Shown: positions 1-8,876 of the stretch, piece by piece
Layout of the letters: every line of letters begins with the position of its first letter
Numbering within the stretch: position 1 is the stretch's first letter
Assembly (NCBI RefSeq): GCF_016587355.1
Contig: NZ_BNJF01000004.1
Location: forward strand, 186,001-250,000
DNA from: Ktedonospora formicarum
Lineage (GTDB): Bacteria > Chloroflexota > Ktedonobacteria > Ktedonobacterales > Ktedonobacteraceae
Direction: 5' to 3'
DNA length: 64,000 bases
Made by a program: the position numbers and the translations under genes
Notes under the pieces: model-generated
What the model was told of the DNA's origin: nothing
Seen by the model: the letters and a program-made list of their open reading frames with translations, nothing else
Databases searched by the model: none

Positions 1-304
1 CTTCACGTGGATTATGAAGACAGACACGACTTTGCAAATGTCCATCCATATAGTAATGTCCTGCATATCTGCCTTTATGATAATCTGGACCAAACCAATT
101 GGCGTAGCGACACCACGCAAGAATGCGTTCCCAGAGGGGAAATGATGTATCCCCTCTCAGAGGAAAACCATCATCTTTGCGAGGCCTTAACGATTGACCT
201 CCATCTAGCCTTCCTTCTCCGCCAATATTCACAAGATACCTTCGTGTCGTTTCGTTGATGGGTTCCCGAGTGAAAGGGCTATTCATGTTTTGTTCTTCTA
301 CCAT
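1..304 (-). CDS. Hypothetical protein, 3' end beyond the window
   Basis: An open frame on the minus strand starts at an ATG at 302-304 and stays open to the window edge (about 101 codons seen). The start is supported by an AGGAG Shine-Dalgarno sequence seven bases upstream. The product is rich in Trp, Tyr, Arg and Gly, with the stretch ILAWCRYANWFGPDY near residue 62; no signal peptide or membrane segment is visible. I do not recognise the family. The start and ribosome site make it a real gene; function is unknown. Confidence 0.6.
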   Translation of the reverse strand, partial: MVEEQNMNSPFTREPINETTRRYLVNIGGEGRLDGGQSLRPRKDDGFPLRGDTSFPLWERILAWCRYANWFGPDYHKGRYAGHYYMDGHLQSRVCLHNPRE

Positions 305-476
305 AAAAGACTCCTCTTTATGGAAATGCATAGAGACATCAAAAAGAGATCCTATTTCTGTCATTGTGTGCGCACGCGTCTCGCTCTGATTTCGTTGACG
401 GTCTCTTCCGCACAGCTTCTGGATGTCTTCGATGATGTTTCGACGATTATGGCATATTGGGGCCCCGACATAAAAC

Positions 477-1918
477 CCCCATACGCATTAAGTTAAGAGC
501 CAATCGAGCCCTTCGAGGAGCACCTGAGCTAGGCAGGGTTCAGCGGCTCGTCGATTGAGCCGACAGCCCGATTGCATCCTGCGGCGCAATTTGCAAACTA
601 TTAGGTGCAAGCGAGAGATGCCAGAGAGGACTTCCAACAAGTCCAGAGCCAAAGCACGGACTACGGCGGAGGCTTTGACCAGGCTACGCCAGGGATTGTG
701 CCAGCACCCAAACAAAAGGAGCCAGTGTTGAAGCACGACCGCGATCAGTTTGGCATACAATTCGCACAATGCCTGCCAGGGCAGTTGCGAGCGCCAGGCA
801 TCGATCTGACCTTGACTCTTCCAGAGTTTGAAGAGCAGTTCGATGAGCCAGCGTTCGCGTAGCAGGATAAGGGCTTGCTCCACGCTAATATGCTTGGCGG
901 CAGCATTGGTGACCACCAGGGTCCACTCTGCCAGCTTCCATTGCTGCTCACTCACCTCTTTGCCTTTATCACGAGCCTCTTCACTCAAGCGCTCACGACG
1001 CTGCTCAACTACTTCCTTTGGAATGCGCACCATGAGCAGGCGCACTGGTAAGCGGTCTTGTTTTCCCAGCGAGACGTGCATGACCTTGACCTGCCCAATG
1101 GTTCGTGGCAGCGCCGTTTCCAGATCGATGCGCTTTCCCTGTCGGTCGTAGAAGACGGTGTTGGCCTTTGGGTGCTGGCAGAAGCGCACGCCTTGCTCGG
1201 ACAACTCCCGCAAGCGAGAGAGGCTCCAATAGCCACGGTCAGCCACATACAAACTGCCTGCCGAAAGCAGCTGCTCTCGCAGTGGCCCGTGCAGTTCATG
1301 CACCCGTCCGGCAGACAAGTGCGGGCCGATAAGCTGACCTCGTTTGAGATCCAGACGCACATGCAGTTTGAGCGCGGAGGCCGTGTGCTCTGTCGAGCCT
1401 GGGCTGCTGCCCCCGCACCCCTGCCATCGTTCAGCCAGAGCCGCGGGCAAAACAATCGTCGAAGCATCCTCGATGATGACCTGCTTAAAACGCTTGAACA
1501 AGGCCACCGGGACGGCTTTGACCGTGACCACCTGCTCTATCAACTCCGTGAGCACAGCTTGCAGGAACGTCGCGGCACTTTCTGTGCAGCGTTGATGCAG
1601 TCCTGGAGCGCTGATCTGTATGCCACACACCTGGGCATCCTGGGTCAGCTGATCCAGTGTGGCCTCTGGCTGATGCAGATGGCCCAACGCCATCACTTGC
1701 ACAAAGCTGGCTCCCGTCAGCTTGCGCTCGCGTTTGACAAAGCCGGTTTCTCTCGCCAGCACATTGGCTCGTTCGTTCAAGACGTGGTTCAACATGGCTT
1801 CACACTGTGTTACGCTGGTCATCAGGCTCGCTCCTTGATCGATGAGAGTTTGATCGACCCTCATCTTCTCTCAAGGAGCTTTCAGTTGCCAGTTTTTCCT
1901 AACTTAATGCGTATGGGG
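477..1918 (-). mobile_element. Complete IS4-family insertion sequence with 19-bp inverted repeats
   Basis: Perfect 19-bp terminal inverted repeats (CCCCATACGCATTAAGTTA) lie at 477-495 and 1900-1918 around a single transposase gene. The 14 bases CCCCGACATAAAAC occur directly outside both ends (463-476 and 1919-1932), consistent with a target duplication; longer duplications of 10-14 bp are typical of IS4/IS231-like elements. Both copies sit in a GGGG...CCCC context, so the exact edge is ambiguous by a few bases. Intact ends, gene and duplication suggest a recent insertion. Confidence 0.9.
488..1864 (-). CDS. IS4-family DDE transposase
   Basis: This 458-aa protein cuts and joins DNA at the ends of the surrounding element. 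An RNase H-like DDE fold is indicated by IIEDAST near residue 133 (first Asp), YVADRGYW near 209 (second Asp) and the glutamate of RERWLIELLFKLWK near 338, matching the YREK-type signature of IS4 transposases. The start at 1864 lies just inside the right inverted repeat and is preceded by a weak GAGAGAAG site. Length is normal for the family and no frameshift is seen, so it may be active. Confidence 0.9.
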   Translation of the reverse strand: MRVDQTLIDQGASLMTSVTQCEAMLNHVLNERANVLARETGFVKRERKLTGASFVQVMALGHLHQPEATLDQLTQDAQVCGIQISAPGLHQRCTESAATFLQAVLTELIEQVVTVKAVPVALFKRFKQVIIEDASTIVLPAALAERWQGCGGSSPGSTEHTASALKLHVRLDLKRGQLIGPHLSAGRVHELHGPLREQLLSAGSLYVADRGYWSLSRLRELSEQGVRFCQHPKANTVFYDRQGKRIDLETALPRTIGQVKVMHVSLGKQDRLPVRLLMVRIPKEVVEQRRERLSEEARDKGKEVSEQQWKLAEWTLVVTNAAAKHISVEQALILLRERWLIELLFKLWKSQGQIDAWRSQLPWQALCELYAKLIAVVLQHWLLLFGCWHNPWRSLVKASAVVRALALDLLEVLSGISRLHLIVCKLRRRMQSGCRLNRRAAEPCLAQVLLEGLDWLLT

Positions 1919-1987
1919 CCCCGACATAAAACCCCTCAAAATTCCGCTAAGGGGGAGCAAGCAGAGAAAAGGCCTTGATTTCTTCCG

Positions 1988-2569
1988 CTAAGGGTGTGTT
2001 TCTGGTGTTTCCTCTTTCATCTCTTTGAGATACCGATACAATGTGGCACGAGAGATCCCAAGCGTTGCACAGATTTCTGGGATGGAATGACTCTGTTCAA
2101 CGAACATCTGACGAGCTAAAGCCATTTTTCCATTCGTTTTAAGCTTTCGTGGTCGTCCACCGACGCGCCCTCTGGCTCTGGCTGCCGTTAATCCGGCATT
2201 GGTGCGCTCTCGAATGAGATCACGCTCAAATTCTGCCAGGGCTCCCATCAGATGAAAGATGAGTTTGCCGCCAGGAGTGGTCGTGTCAATCTGCTCGGTG
2301 ATGCTGACAAACTCAATACTCCGTGCCTCTAGATCCTTGAGCAGTTCCAGTAAATGCGGGAGCGAACGCCCTGCTCGATCTAATTTCCACACCATGAAGG
2401 TGTCACCAGGTTGCAGATACTCCAACGCTTCGTTTAATCCCTTTCGTTCTGCTTTTGATCCGGTCATCTTGTCCGTAAACCACTTCTGGCAGCCAGTTTC
2501 TTTGAGAGCGTCGATTTGCAATTCCTCGTTTTGTTCCTGCTTGGAGACACGAACATATCCAATCTTCAT
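1988..2569 (-). CDS. Serine recombinase of the resolvase/invertase family
   Basis: A site-specific recombinase of about 193 residues. The N-terminal catalytic domain begins MKIGYVRVSK, whose serine is the expected nucleophile, followed by KLDRAGRS and EFERDLIRERT, conserved in the resolvase/invertase family. The C-terminus carries a Hin-like helix-turn-helix (IPEICATLGISRATLYRYL). I chose the ATG at 2569 because AGGAAGAG lies just upstream; a longer reading from 2602 adds 11 unlikely residues. It lies directly beside the IS4 element and about 140 bp from the palindrome at 2707-2747, which could be its recombination or operator site (inference). Confidence 0.88.
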   Translation of the reverse strand: MKIGYVRVSKQEQNEELQIDALKETGCQKWFTDKMTGSKAERKGLNEALEYLQPGDTFMVWKLDRAGRSLPHLLELLKDLEARSIEFVSITEQIDTTTPGGKLIFHLMGALAEFERDLIRERTNAGLTAARARGRVGGRPRKLKTNGKMALARQMFVEQSHSIPEICATLGISRATLYRYLKEMKEETPETHP

Positions 2570-2706
2570 AATCTCTTCCTTTTGTCTCAGTTTTCCCATC
2601 AATCATGTGATGTTTTGAGATTTTGATTATGAGATAAGTTATGAGATTCGTCAAGAGAGAACCTCACGCTCGCAGAGGTGATGCGCCGCGACTTGAAAAA
2701 AGCAAT

Positions 2707-2747
2707 GCGATATGTCTCAAAAACGAACGTTTTCTGAGACATATCGC
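2707..2747. repeat. 41-bp near-perfect palindrome upstream of the recombinase gene
   Basis: The arms begin GCGATATGTCTCAAAAACG and end CGTTTTCTGAGACATATCGC, giving about 20 paired bases with one or two mismatches around a two-base centre. There is no T-run on either side, so it does not look like a simple terminator. Its place in the upstream region of a serine recombinase gene suggests a res-like or invertase crossover or binding site; this is inferred from position and symmetry only. Confidence 0.6.
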
Positions 2748-2925
2748 AAAGTATTCGCAGAGAGGAAAGATATTTCCCCTATGTTGTCTTTTGAACTCCT
2801 TAGAGTAATTTAGAGGGGAAAAAACGTAGCTAGGCCGATATGGAGTGGTTTTTCCTAGCATCGAAGCGCCAAGTTCTATCCTTCGGTGCAAATTCCTCCC
2901 TTCAGTTAATTTACCACTCGTTGAA

Positions 2926-3033
2926 GAACCCATCGCTTGGGGATTTCAGTTTGAGGTGGTGTTGGCAGACTGCTTGTATGGAGAGGGCCTCACTTTTCTC
3001 GAAAAACTGGAAGAACACCATCTTTTCTACCAG
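2926..3033 (+). pseudogene. Fragment of an IS701-like transposase
   Basis: A short stretch reads PIAWGFQFEVVLADCLYGEG followed by a leucine- and glutamate-rich segment. It resembles the block around the second catalytic aspartate (LADSLYGE) of IS701-type DDE transposases. Neither end continues into recognisable transposase: upstream sequence does not match and downstream reads LLLCPLYPYI before stopping. It is a remnant; the rest of 2603-3333, apart from the palindrome at 2707-2747, shows nothing I can interpret. Confidence 0.5.
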
Positions 3034-3333
3034 GAGCTTTTATTATGCCCTCTTTACCCTTACATATCACAAATATATTGTTATTTGTCCTTGATGCACG
3101 ATTTTAAGGTCCTGTTACAGCGTGGATGTTGCGCTACATCCGCATAGGAAACGCTCCATTTAGCCTCTTAGGGCCATTACGTGGCATGTGCGCGTGATGA
3201 AATGCTACGCAATGAGGCTGTCAGCAGGGGAAAGACAGAGGAGGAGGCTAAGAAAAATGCCAGAATTTGTTTTGCCTCCCAAACATACGTATGATACTAT
3301 CAGTAACTCTAAATAAAGCAAGGATGTCAACGC

Positions 3334-3900
3334 ATGAAAGATGCTGTTCAACTCCAAACGAAGGTATATTACTATAACATACTGATAAGATCCTTACTCT
3401 GTTTTATTTATATCCCATTGGCTTTCTCGGGATTTTGTCTTGCAATGTTGCTTGTAGAGATGTTACAAACCCATTCCTTCGAAGGGCTCTTTGGCTGGCT
3501 ATGTGGCCTGGGTCTCGTGCTTTTTTTTGCCTATGGAACCATTCCTCTATGGAATACGCGCCTTGAGCTCTCGCCAGAAGGTGTCACCTACACAAACCCT
3601 GGCTATTACCGAATCTATACTCCCTGGGAGAATATTGAACGGATAGTCAGATTATCCCGCTTTCGTACGAGCACCTCCTTTATTCTCCGAATCCCTGCCA
3701 CAACAAACATCAAATTTCTCGAAGGCAAACAACAGCACTTGGCAATTATTGAGCGTTGCTCTCTATTAACAACCAAAGCCGAAGTACTACGGCGAGCATA
3801 TTCTATCCCTTTAATGGCTCTAATGCCCAAAAAAGACCTGGAAAACGGCACATTCAGCACCTATCTCCAACAATATGCACCTCATCTTTCTTATGTATGA
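3334..3900 (+). CDS. Two-helix membrane protein with a PH-like cytoplasmic part
   Basis: A 188-aa protein with two hydrophobic helices (about residues 15-45 and 50-70) joined by a short turn, followed by a soluble region starting NTRLELSPEGVTYTNPGYYRIYTPWENI. That pattern of strands after two helices resembles bacterial PH-like membrane proteins (YdbS/YdbT style), but this is a structural impression, not a firm assignment. AGGATG lies about ten bases before the ATG. No operon partner is present: downstream lies the IS1634 element. Confidence 0.7.
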   Translation: MKDAVQLQTKVYYYNILIRSLLCFIYIPLAFSGFCLAMLLVEMLQTHSFEGLFGWLCGLGLVLFFAYGTIPLWNTRLELSPEGVTYTNPGYYRIYTPWENIERIVRLSRFRTSTSFILRIPATTNIKFLEGKQQHLAIIERCSLLTTKAEVLRRAYSIPLMALMPKKDLENGTFSTYLQQYAPHLSYV

Positions 3901-3982
3901 TAGAACAACCATCTAGCTCATATCGATGAAAGGAGATGCTCTATTATGCAGAGTGTATTGTCTGCTTGCTTCTGGTCTCTCA

Positions 3983-5720
3983 ACCCACATTCCGCAGGGT
4001 AATTGACAGGAAAACTGAAATTGGATAAGGTAATCTCAGAACGCGCAAGGAGTAGAAAAAGCATGCAACGAGCTGAGGATTACCAGAACGAACGTTTGGA
4101 CCATTTGGGCATTGTGGCGGGCGTGTGCCAGGAATTGGGCTTGGCGCAGTGGTTGGATGCCTTGGAACCCAACCAACAGCGCGCAGTGAGTTACGGGACC
4201 TCCACTGTCGCCATGATTCTCAATGGATTGGGCTTTGCCAATCGTCAGCTCTATCTGGTGCCACAATTCTTCGAAAATAAACCGGTCGCGCACCTCTTGG
4301 GAGCCGGCATCAGCGCGGACATGCTCAATGATGATTGCCTGGGACGTACCCTTGATTGGCTCTATGAGCACGATGTGACCACGGTGTTCGCTGGCATTGC
4401 CCATCAGGCCCGGCAACGTTTTGGGATAACAGCCCAGCACGTGCATGTGGATACGACCTCGTTTTCGGTGAATGGAGCCTATGAAACCGAGCAGGAACAT
4501 GAGCACGTCATTGCAGTCACCTATGGCTACTCGCGCGATCATCGCGAAGATCTCAAACAGTGGATGCTGGCTCTGGCGACCACCCATCAAGGGGATATTC
4601 CGCTCTTTTTGCAGCCGCTTTCGGGCAACCGCAGCGATAAAGAGAGCCTGATCAAGGTGATTGCCGACCTGCATGCCCAATTGCAAGAGACAGAACCCGA
4701 GGAAAACCCGCTCTACGTGGCCGATAGTGGCCTCTACAGTGCAGAGAACATGCGCCAGCTCAATCAAACTGGGGTACGGTGGGTCAGTCGCGTCCCCGAA
4801 ACGAGCAAAGAAGCCAAAGCCGCCGTGATGCAAGACGAGGAGGCGTGGCAACCCAGTGCCGATGGAATTCGTCACCTGGTCGTGCAGCACATGGATCTGC
4901 CTCAGGGGCCTGAGCGGTGGATCATCGTTCGCAGTGATGCTGGGATCAAGCGAGCGTTGCAGACGGCGCGCAAGCAGGCCGACAAGCAACTGGAAATGTG
5001 GAGCAAGAAGGTGTGGCATGTGAGCACGAAGGCATTTGCCTGCCGAGAGGATGCGCAACAGGCCTGGGAACAAAGTCTCAAAGGGCTGCCGCAGTGGCTG
5101 GATGCCTCGATGGAACTGAAGAGCCAGGCGGTTTTTGAAGGACGAGGCCGTCCTGCACGCAATGCGCAGCCAAGCGGGGTGCGTTGGAGTGTCACGCCCC
5201 AGGTTCTCCTCAACGAAAGCAAACTGTTGGCCTTCGCCCAGCGCAAAGCCTGCTTTGTCATTGCCAGCAATGTGGTGGATGAAGCCGAGATATCCAACGA
5301 TGCGTTGATCAACCTGTATCTGGAACAGGGAAGCGTCGAACGGGGCTTCCGGTTCCTGAAAGATCCCTTGTTCCTGGCGTCCTCGGTTTTTGTGAAAAAG
5401 CCAGAACGCATCGTGGCCCTGAGCTTGATCATGGTGCTTGCCTTGTTGGTGTACCGTCTGGCGGAACATCGCTTGCGTGAGCAATTAGAGGCAACTGGGC
5501 AAACTATCCCCAATCAAGTCAACAAGCCCACGGCTCGACCGACGATGCGCTGGGTCTTCCAATGCTTTGAAGGCGTTGAATTGTTGCACATCCGCACCGC
5601 AGCCACCACGCAATCGCTTGTCCTCCGCTTGCAACCATTGCATCATCAGATCCTTTCTTTATTGGGGCCTGCCTCTCAACAATTCTATTTTTTTTCAGAT
5701 TAAAACTGCGGAATGTGGGT
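3983..5720 (+). mobile_element. Complete IS1634-family insertion sequence
   Basis: Terminal inverted repeats ACCCACATTCCGCA (3983-3996) and their complement (5707-5720) bracket one long transposase gene. The four bases CTCA occur directly outside both ends (3979-3982 and 5721-5724), a possible short target duplication. Just upstream, a Shine-Dalgarno sequence and ATG at 3946 begin a tiny frame into which the element appears inserted; joining both flanks gives only about 29 codons, so I do not call it a gene. The 291 bases after the element (5721-6011) show no gene. Confidence 0.85.
4063..5703 (+). CDS. IS1634-family transposase
   Basis: A roughly 546-aa DDE transposase. The N-terminal part (MQRAEDYQNERLDHLGIVAG onward) matches the extra domain seen in IS1634 proteins; the catalytic residues appear in VHVDTTSFSVNG, YVADSGLYSAENM and LEQGSVERGFRFLKDP. 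I chose the ATG at 4063 because AAGGAG lies about nine bases upstream; a TTG at 4003 in the same frame would add 20 basic residues but lacks a ribosome site. The frame is intact between matching inverted repeats, so the element may be mobile. Confidence 0.9.
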   Translation: MQRAEDYQNERLDHLGIVAGVCQELGLAQWLDALEPNQQRAVSYGTSTVAMILNGLGFANRQLYLVPQFFENKPVAHLLGAGISADMLNDDCLGRTLDWLYEHDVTTVFAGIAHQARQRFGITAQHVHVDTTSFSVNGAYETEQEHEHVIAVTYGYSRDHREDLKQWMLALATTHQGDIPLFLQPLSGNRSDKESLIKVIADLHAQLQETEPEENPLYVADSGLYSAENMRQLNQTGVRWVSRVPETSKEAKAAVMQDEEAWQPSADGIRHLVVQHMDLPQGPERWIIVRSDAGIKRALQTARKQADKQLEMWSKKVWHVSTKAFACREDAQQAWEQSLKGLPQWLDASMELKSQAVFEGRGRPARNAQPSGVRWSVTPQVLLNESKLLAFAQRKACFVIASNVVDEAEISNDALINLYLEQGSVERGFRFLKDPLFLASSVFVKKPERIVALSLIMVLALLVYRLAEHRLREQLEATGQTIPNQVNKPTARPTMRWVFQCFEGVELLHIRTAATTQSLVLRLQPLHHQILSLLGPASQQFYFFSD

Positions 5721-6011
5721 CTCAAGTCCCATTTTGTACAAAATGGAGAAAAGTCAAAATGCCTTCCATCAGCTTAAAAAGCCAATATAAGCCTTTTTAA
5801 TGGGGATAATACGGGGAATAATCATTGTTGCTGCCTCGCGTCCTTCCTGTACAACTCTATTGCTAATCTAGTTGGTATCCCTAAGTTCCCGCCTGTCTCT
5901 GTAGTACTTTCTTTAGTGCTGTGATAGCGCGTATCTGTCTACTTTGTGCTACTGAGAAGCTAAAACCATCCCATTGATAATACATAATATTATTGATCAC
6001 AGCATAGTTAA

Positions 6012-6558
6012 TTAAACGTTGCCCAAAGTGTGAGTAAAGCATTGATGAAGGATGGATCGGCGATGCCTGAGACGAGCCCGAGCAAGCAGGAGTTCGCGGT
6101 CGCGCTGTTGAAGGGTCTGACAACAGGCATTTTTGAGTTCTCGGCGTTTGAGCAAATTCCACACGCCCAAGAGGGCGTTGAGTTCTGGGGTATAGCTGGG
6201 CAAGCCTTCCAGGTGAATGCGCTTGGTAGCCCCATGCGCCAAAAAGTCCTTGATGATTTGGGAACGGTGAATGCTTGCTCCATCCCCGCATGACAGGCAA
6301 GTTGCCCTTGATTTTTCGCAAGAGCATATTGAGAAAGCTCATCACATCGGGACTTTTGTAGGAGTGGTGCTCTGCGTCTGCATGAACAGCCGTCCATCAA
6401 GTGTCATGGCTCCAATCGCTGAGACGTGGTCACGAGTGAGTGGAAGCGAGAAGACCGGTGTTTTCCCAACCGGAGTAGAGGTTCGCGCCGCATGCGCAAG
6501 CAGATAAAATGCAGACTCGTCGAGAAACACTTTGGGCATGAGAAAGGTAGCAGAAGAA
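6012..6558 (-). pseudogene. Decayed IS630-family transposase
   Basis: Pieces of one IS630-type transposase are spread over three frames: MPKVFLDESAFYLL (first aspartate block, about 6500-6540), a middle block with LRKIKGNLPVMRGW (about 6280-6345), and a C-terminal block with LEGLPSYTPELNALLGVWNLLKRREL (6100-6240). Two frameshifts, near 6345 and 6280, and loss of the N-terminal helix-turn-helix region show it is dead. Its 5' edge lies about five bases from the start of the HEAT-type gene, marking a rearrangement junction. Confidence 0.8.
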
Positions 6559-6562
6559 GCAC

Positions 6563-7513
6563 ATGGCGTTACCAAATGGGTTGATTTTTGCCGATGAAGG
6601 CTATCTCTACCCGCGCTATCCGCTCCATATAGCACGAGCGTTTGTCGCGGTGACCTATGATGACCGAAATATCGATGATGAAGATGATCGTCCGTATCCA
6701 ATATTGATGCAAGAGGCCGTGATATCCTTTGAGCAACGCTGGGGAGGCTTGGATGATGCCACCTTTCTTCGCGTCTTCCATGAAGGCAAAGGAGGGGATA
6801 AGTTAATTGCCATCTTTGCGATTGGAAGCGGACCGCTTGCTCAGGCCAGTGATCTGCTTGCCCTACTGTTGCAGAGTCCCGATCTGTTAGAACGGTGCGC
6901 GGCAGCCTGTTGTCTGGGACTGAGAAAAGACGAAAGAGCCCTTCCTGTCTTGGAAGAATACTTGCTTCAAGATCCCCCATTGGATCCATCTAGCGGTCAC
7001 TATGTGTCAGAGTCAGTGGTGTGGTATATGGCATATCGTAGTGTGCTCTCAATGGTCCTGGCGACCTGGGGTCCAGACTCGATGACGCCGATTCTCAGAC
7101 AAGCATTTATTCGGATCTGGGAACAAGATAAGCTCTATCAACCGGGTGAGAGTGAGTTCCATACCCACGATGCCTTGTGCTATGCCCTTGGAAGGCGCGG
7201 AGCACTTGGAGCATTGCATGGTATTGATCTGCCACCAAATCGGAGGCGCTTAGCGATGCTCTATCTTGCGTTAGGTTATGTGAAAGCAGATGAGCGTTTC
7301 GACAATATTATCTCAGCAGTAACGATCAATGATAGCTTAAGACAAGAAGTGGTGTCTGTGTTTGAGGCTCAGTTTGGCTTATCTCCAGAGGAGAGTCAAG
7401 CAGTTCTTGATGCGCGCTATGATGATAATCGAAAGCGAGAGTATTGGTGGGAAGCGTTCTCTGAGGATGATGAAACCTCATCGGAGGGTGATATTGATAG
7501 AGGGGAGAGCTAA
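6563..7513 (+). CDS. HEAT-repeat-like protein (paralogue 1)
   Basis: A 316-aa soluble, mainly helical protein. The middle contains HEAT-like helix pairs, for example ERCAAACCLGLRKDERALPVLEEYL and a later YALGRRGALGALHGIDLPPNRRRLAMLYLALGYV. The last segment matches the paralogue at 8877-9929 (YALGQLGAREALTRLPLPP), so the two are related copies facing opposite directions. The C-terminal 25 residues are strongly acidic. The ribosome site before the ATG is weak and the start lies against a transposase remnant, so the N-terminus may have changed. HEAT proteins act as protein-binding scaffolds; the partner is unknown. Confidence 0.75.
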   Translation: MALPNGLIFADEGYLYPRYPLHIARAFVAVTYDDRNIDDEDDRPYPILMQEAVISFEQRWGGLDDATFLRVFHEGKGGDKLIAIFAIGSGPLAQASDLLALLLQSPDLLERCAAACCLGLRKDERALPVLEEYLLQDPPLDPSSGHYVSESVVWYMAYRSVLSMVLATWGPDSMTPILRQAFIRIWEQDKLYQPGESEFHTHDALCYALGRRGALGALHGIDLPPNRRRLAMLYLALGYVKADERFDNIISAVTINDSLRQEVVSVFEAQFGLSPEESQAVLDARYDDNRKREYWWEAFSEDDETSSEGDIDRGES

Positions 7514-7738
7514 ATACCAAACGCATTGAAAATGCTGCGCACTTGTCGAGATCGGCGATCGCACTTATCCCATTTCGCTTTGAGTGCATAGCAGATGAGA
7601 GCACCTGCACATAGATCACGGTGATGCTAAACATGAATTGGGATGAATAATCCTAGTGGGATATAGCATTTCTTTTAAGGGAGTGTGCTGCCGTGGCTTC
7701 TGTGATTAAAATGGATCGTTCTCCTCACATATTGAGAT

Positions 7739-7771
7739 AAAACATTCCTCATATCCAGGCATATTGCGTGG
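7739..7771 (-). pseudogene. C-terminal scar of a third HEAT-type paralogue
   Basis: On the minus strand this short stretch reads PRNMPGYEE, matching PRNMPGYED near the C-terminus of the paralogue at 8877-9929. Together with the N-terminal scar at 8606-8662 it marks the two ends of a third copy whose middle is lost. The rest of 7514-7767 shows no gene. Confidence 0.45.
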
Positions 7772-8040
7772 GTCCACCAAAACGTCTGCTCCGGCTAGTC
7801 AGAGACCACTGGTCTATCGAAAACCGTCTTCACCATCGCCGAGATGTGAGCTTGGGGGAAGATGCCTGCCAAACACGCACAGGCTCTCTTCCCAGTCTTC
7901 TGGCTCAACTGAATAGCACCGTCTTAATGCTGATGGATCGAGCGGGCGTTCGCAATGTCGCTCGACAGATGTGCTACTTTGGCGCTCATCTCGACCAAGC
8001 TCTTGCCCTCCTGCTCACCGGTTGTTGCTCAGTTTATTAG
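7768..8040 (+). pseudogene. C-terminal fragment of an ISAs1-type transposase
   Basis: The translation contains LVRDHWSIENRLHHRRDVSLGEDACQTRTG, the conserved C-terminal block of ISAs1-family transposases, where the glutamate in WSIEN is catalytic. The N-terminal two thirds, with the first two catalytic aspartates, are absent, so this is a dead fragment. It lies exactly between the two scars of the third HEAT-type copy, as expected if an insertion preceded its deletion. Confidence 0.75.
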
Positions 8041-8093
8041 AATGGCAAGGCCCTGGCTGTTTTTCAGCTCCAGAGGATACCTCCTCTGAAACC

Positions 8094-8474
8094 TTATTCC
8101 GTACTCTCCTTGGACAAGGACTGGTCAACAGAGAGATGAATTTGAAGCGCGGAAATATCGGCCTGTTCAAGTTCAACTTGCGCATCAAGCATCAAATCTT
8201 CAAGTAAGCGCAGCCTGGTTTGAGCCTTTTCATACTCCTGACGGAGCCTCCTATGATACTTTGGATTGACCAGCAACGCTTCCCATCGGGGGATATTTGC
8301 GAGAATCGTTTCTACCTCTTCCGGTGTCAAAGGAGTAGTCCGAGCACAACAGTAAATGGTTTGATGCCCGCCGGGGAGGATCGTCATTACACAGCCTGCC
8401 GGACCATGACAATGGAAACAGCATGAGTGCTTCAGCACACCAATTTCATGGAGATGACTGCAACGAATAATCAT
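8094..8474 (-). CDS. Small Cys/His-rich hypothetical protein
   Basis: A 126-aa protein with a Cys- and His-rich N-terminal third (CSHLHEIG, SCCFHCHGPAGC, then IYCC) that could bind a metal, followed by a helical, charged C-terminal half with a likely coiled coil (about residues 75-115). A GAGG sequence lies ahead of the ATG but is weak. I do not recognise the family. It sits between the scars of a lost HEAT-type gene, so it probably arrived during that rearrangement. Confidence 0.55.
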   Translation of the reverse strand: MIIRCSHLHEIGVLKHSCCFHCHGPAGCVMTILPGGHQTIYCCARTTPLTPEEVETILANIPRWEALLVNPKYHRRLRQEYEKAQTRLRLLEDLMLDAQVELEQADISALQIHLSVDQSLSKESTE

Positions 8475-8605
8475 AGTGTGGTGCCTCGCGTTCGCGCTCT
8501 CTTTTTCTACGCAACCTTGTCGAGCTAAAACGAACGGGCAATTTATTATAGCACAGTTTCGTCAAACGCACGCTCCTTCTCCATACAGCAGAGCTTTTCC
8601 ATCTT

Positions 8606-8662
8606 CTAGAATTGGAAAGCCCTGGCCTGTATAAGTGCATCGGGTATTTCTGTTTGGGACAT
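8606..8662 (-). pseudogene. N-terminal scar of a third HEAT-type paralogue
   Basis: An ATG at 8662, preceded by GAAAGG, begins MSQTEIPDA and stops after 18 codons. It matches the start of the paralogue at 9929 (MFQTNIPDA), and the DNA upstream of both starts is also alike (8660-8760 versus 9925-10020). This is therefore the promoter and start of a duplicated gene that has lost its body. The remaining 8663-8876 shows no other feature. Confidence 0.55.
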
Positions 8663-8876
8663 GGATAGATTGCCTTTCTTCTCAAATTGAAAGGAGCATA
8701 TGCGTACTGTCACTTGTATTGGATCGGAAGCGCTCGCTTGCTTGAATACAGTCAACGTCTCTTTGAAGGGCGATGCAGAAGATACCAGTTAATGAAGGGT
8801 CTCAGGCCCCCAGTTTAGAGGAAGAAAAACGTTTCCCATGCTCTGACAGGCAAGATGGTATCTTTAAATTAGGTTT

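Noticed and set aside
1058..1978. Plus-strand frame of 306 codons across the IS4 transposase
   Set aside because: It lies antisense to a clear DDE transposase, has no ribosome site and shows no family motif; GC-rich codons on one strand often leave open frames on the other.
3946..3982. Start of a gene interrupted by the IS1634 element
   Set aside because: Good ribosome site and ATG, but joining both flanks gives only about 29 codons with no family features.
4036..5484. Minus-strand frame of 482 codons opposite the IS1634 transposase
   Set aside because: Antisense shadow of a gene with clear catalytic motifs and inverted repeats; no start signal.
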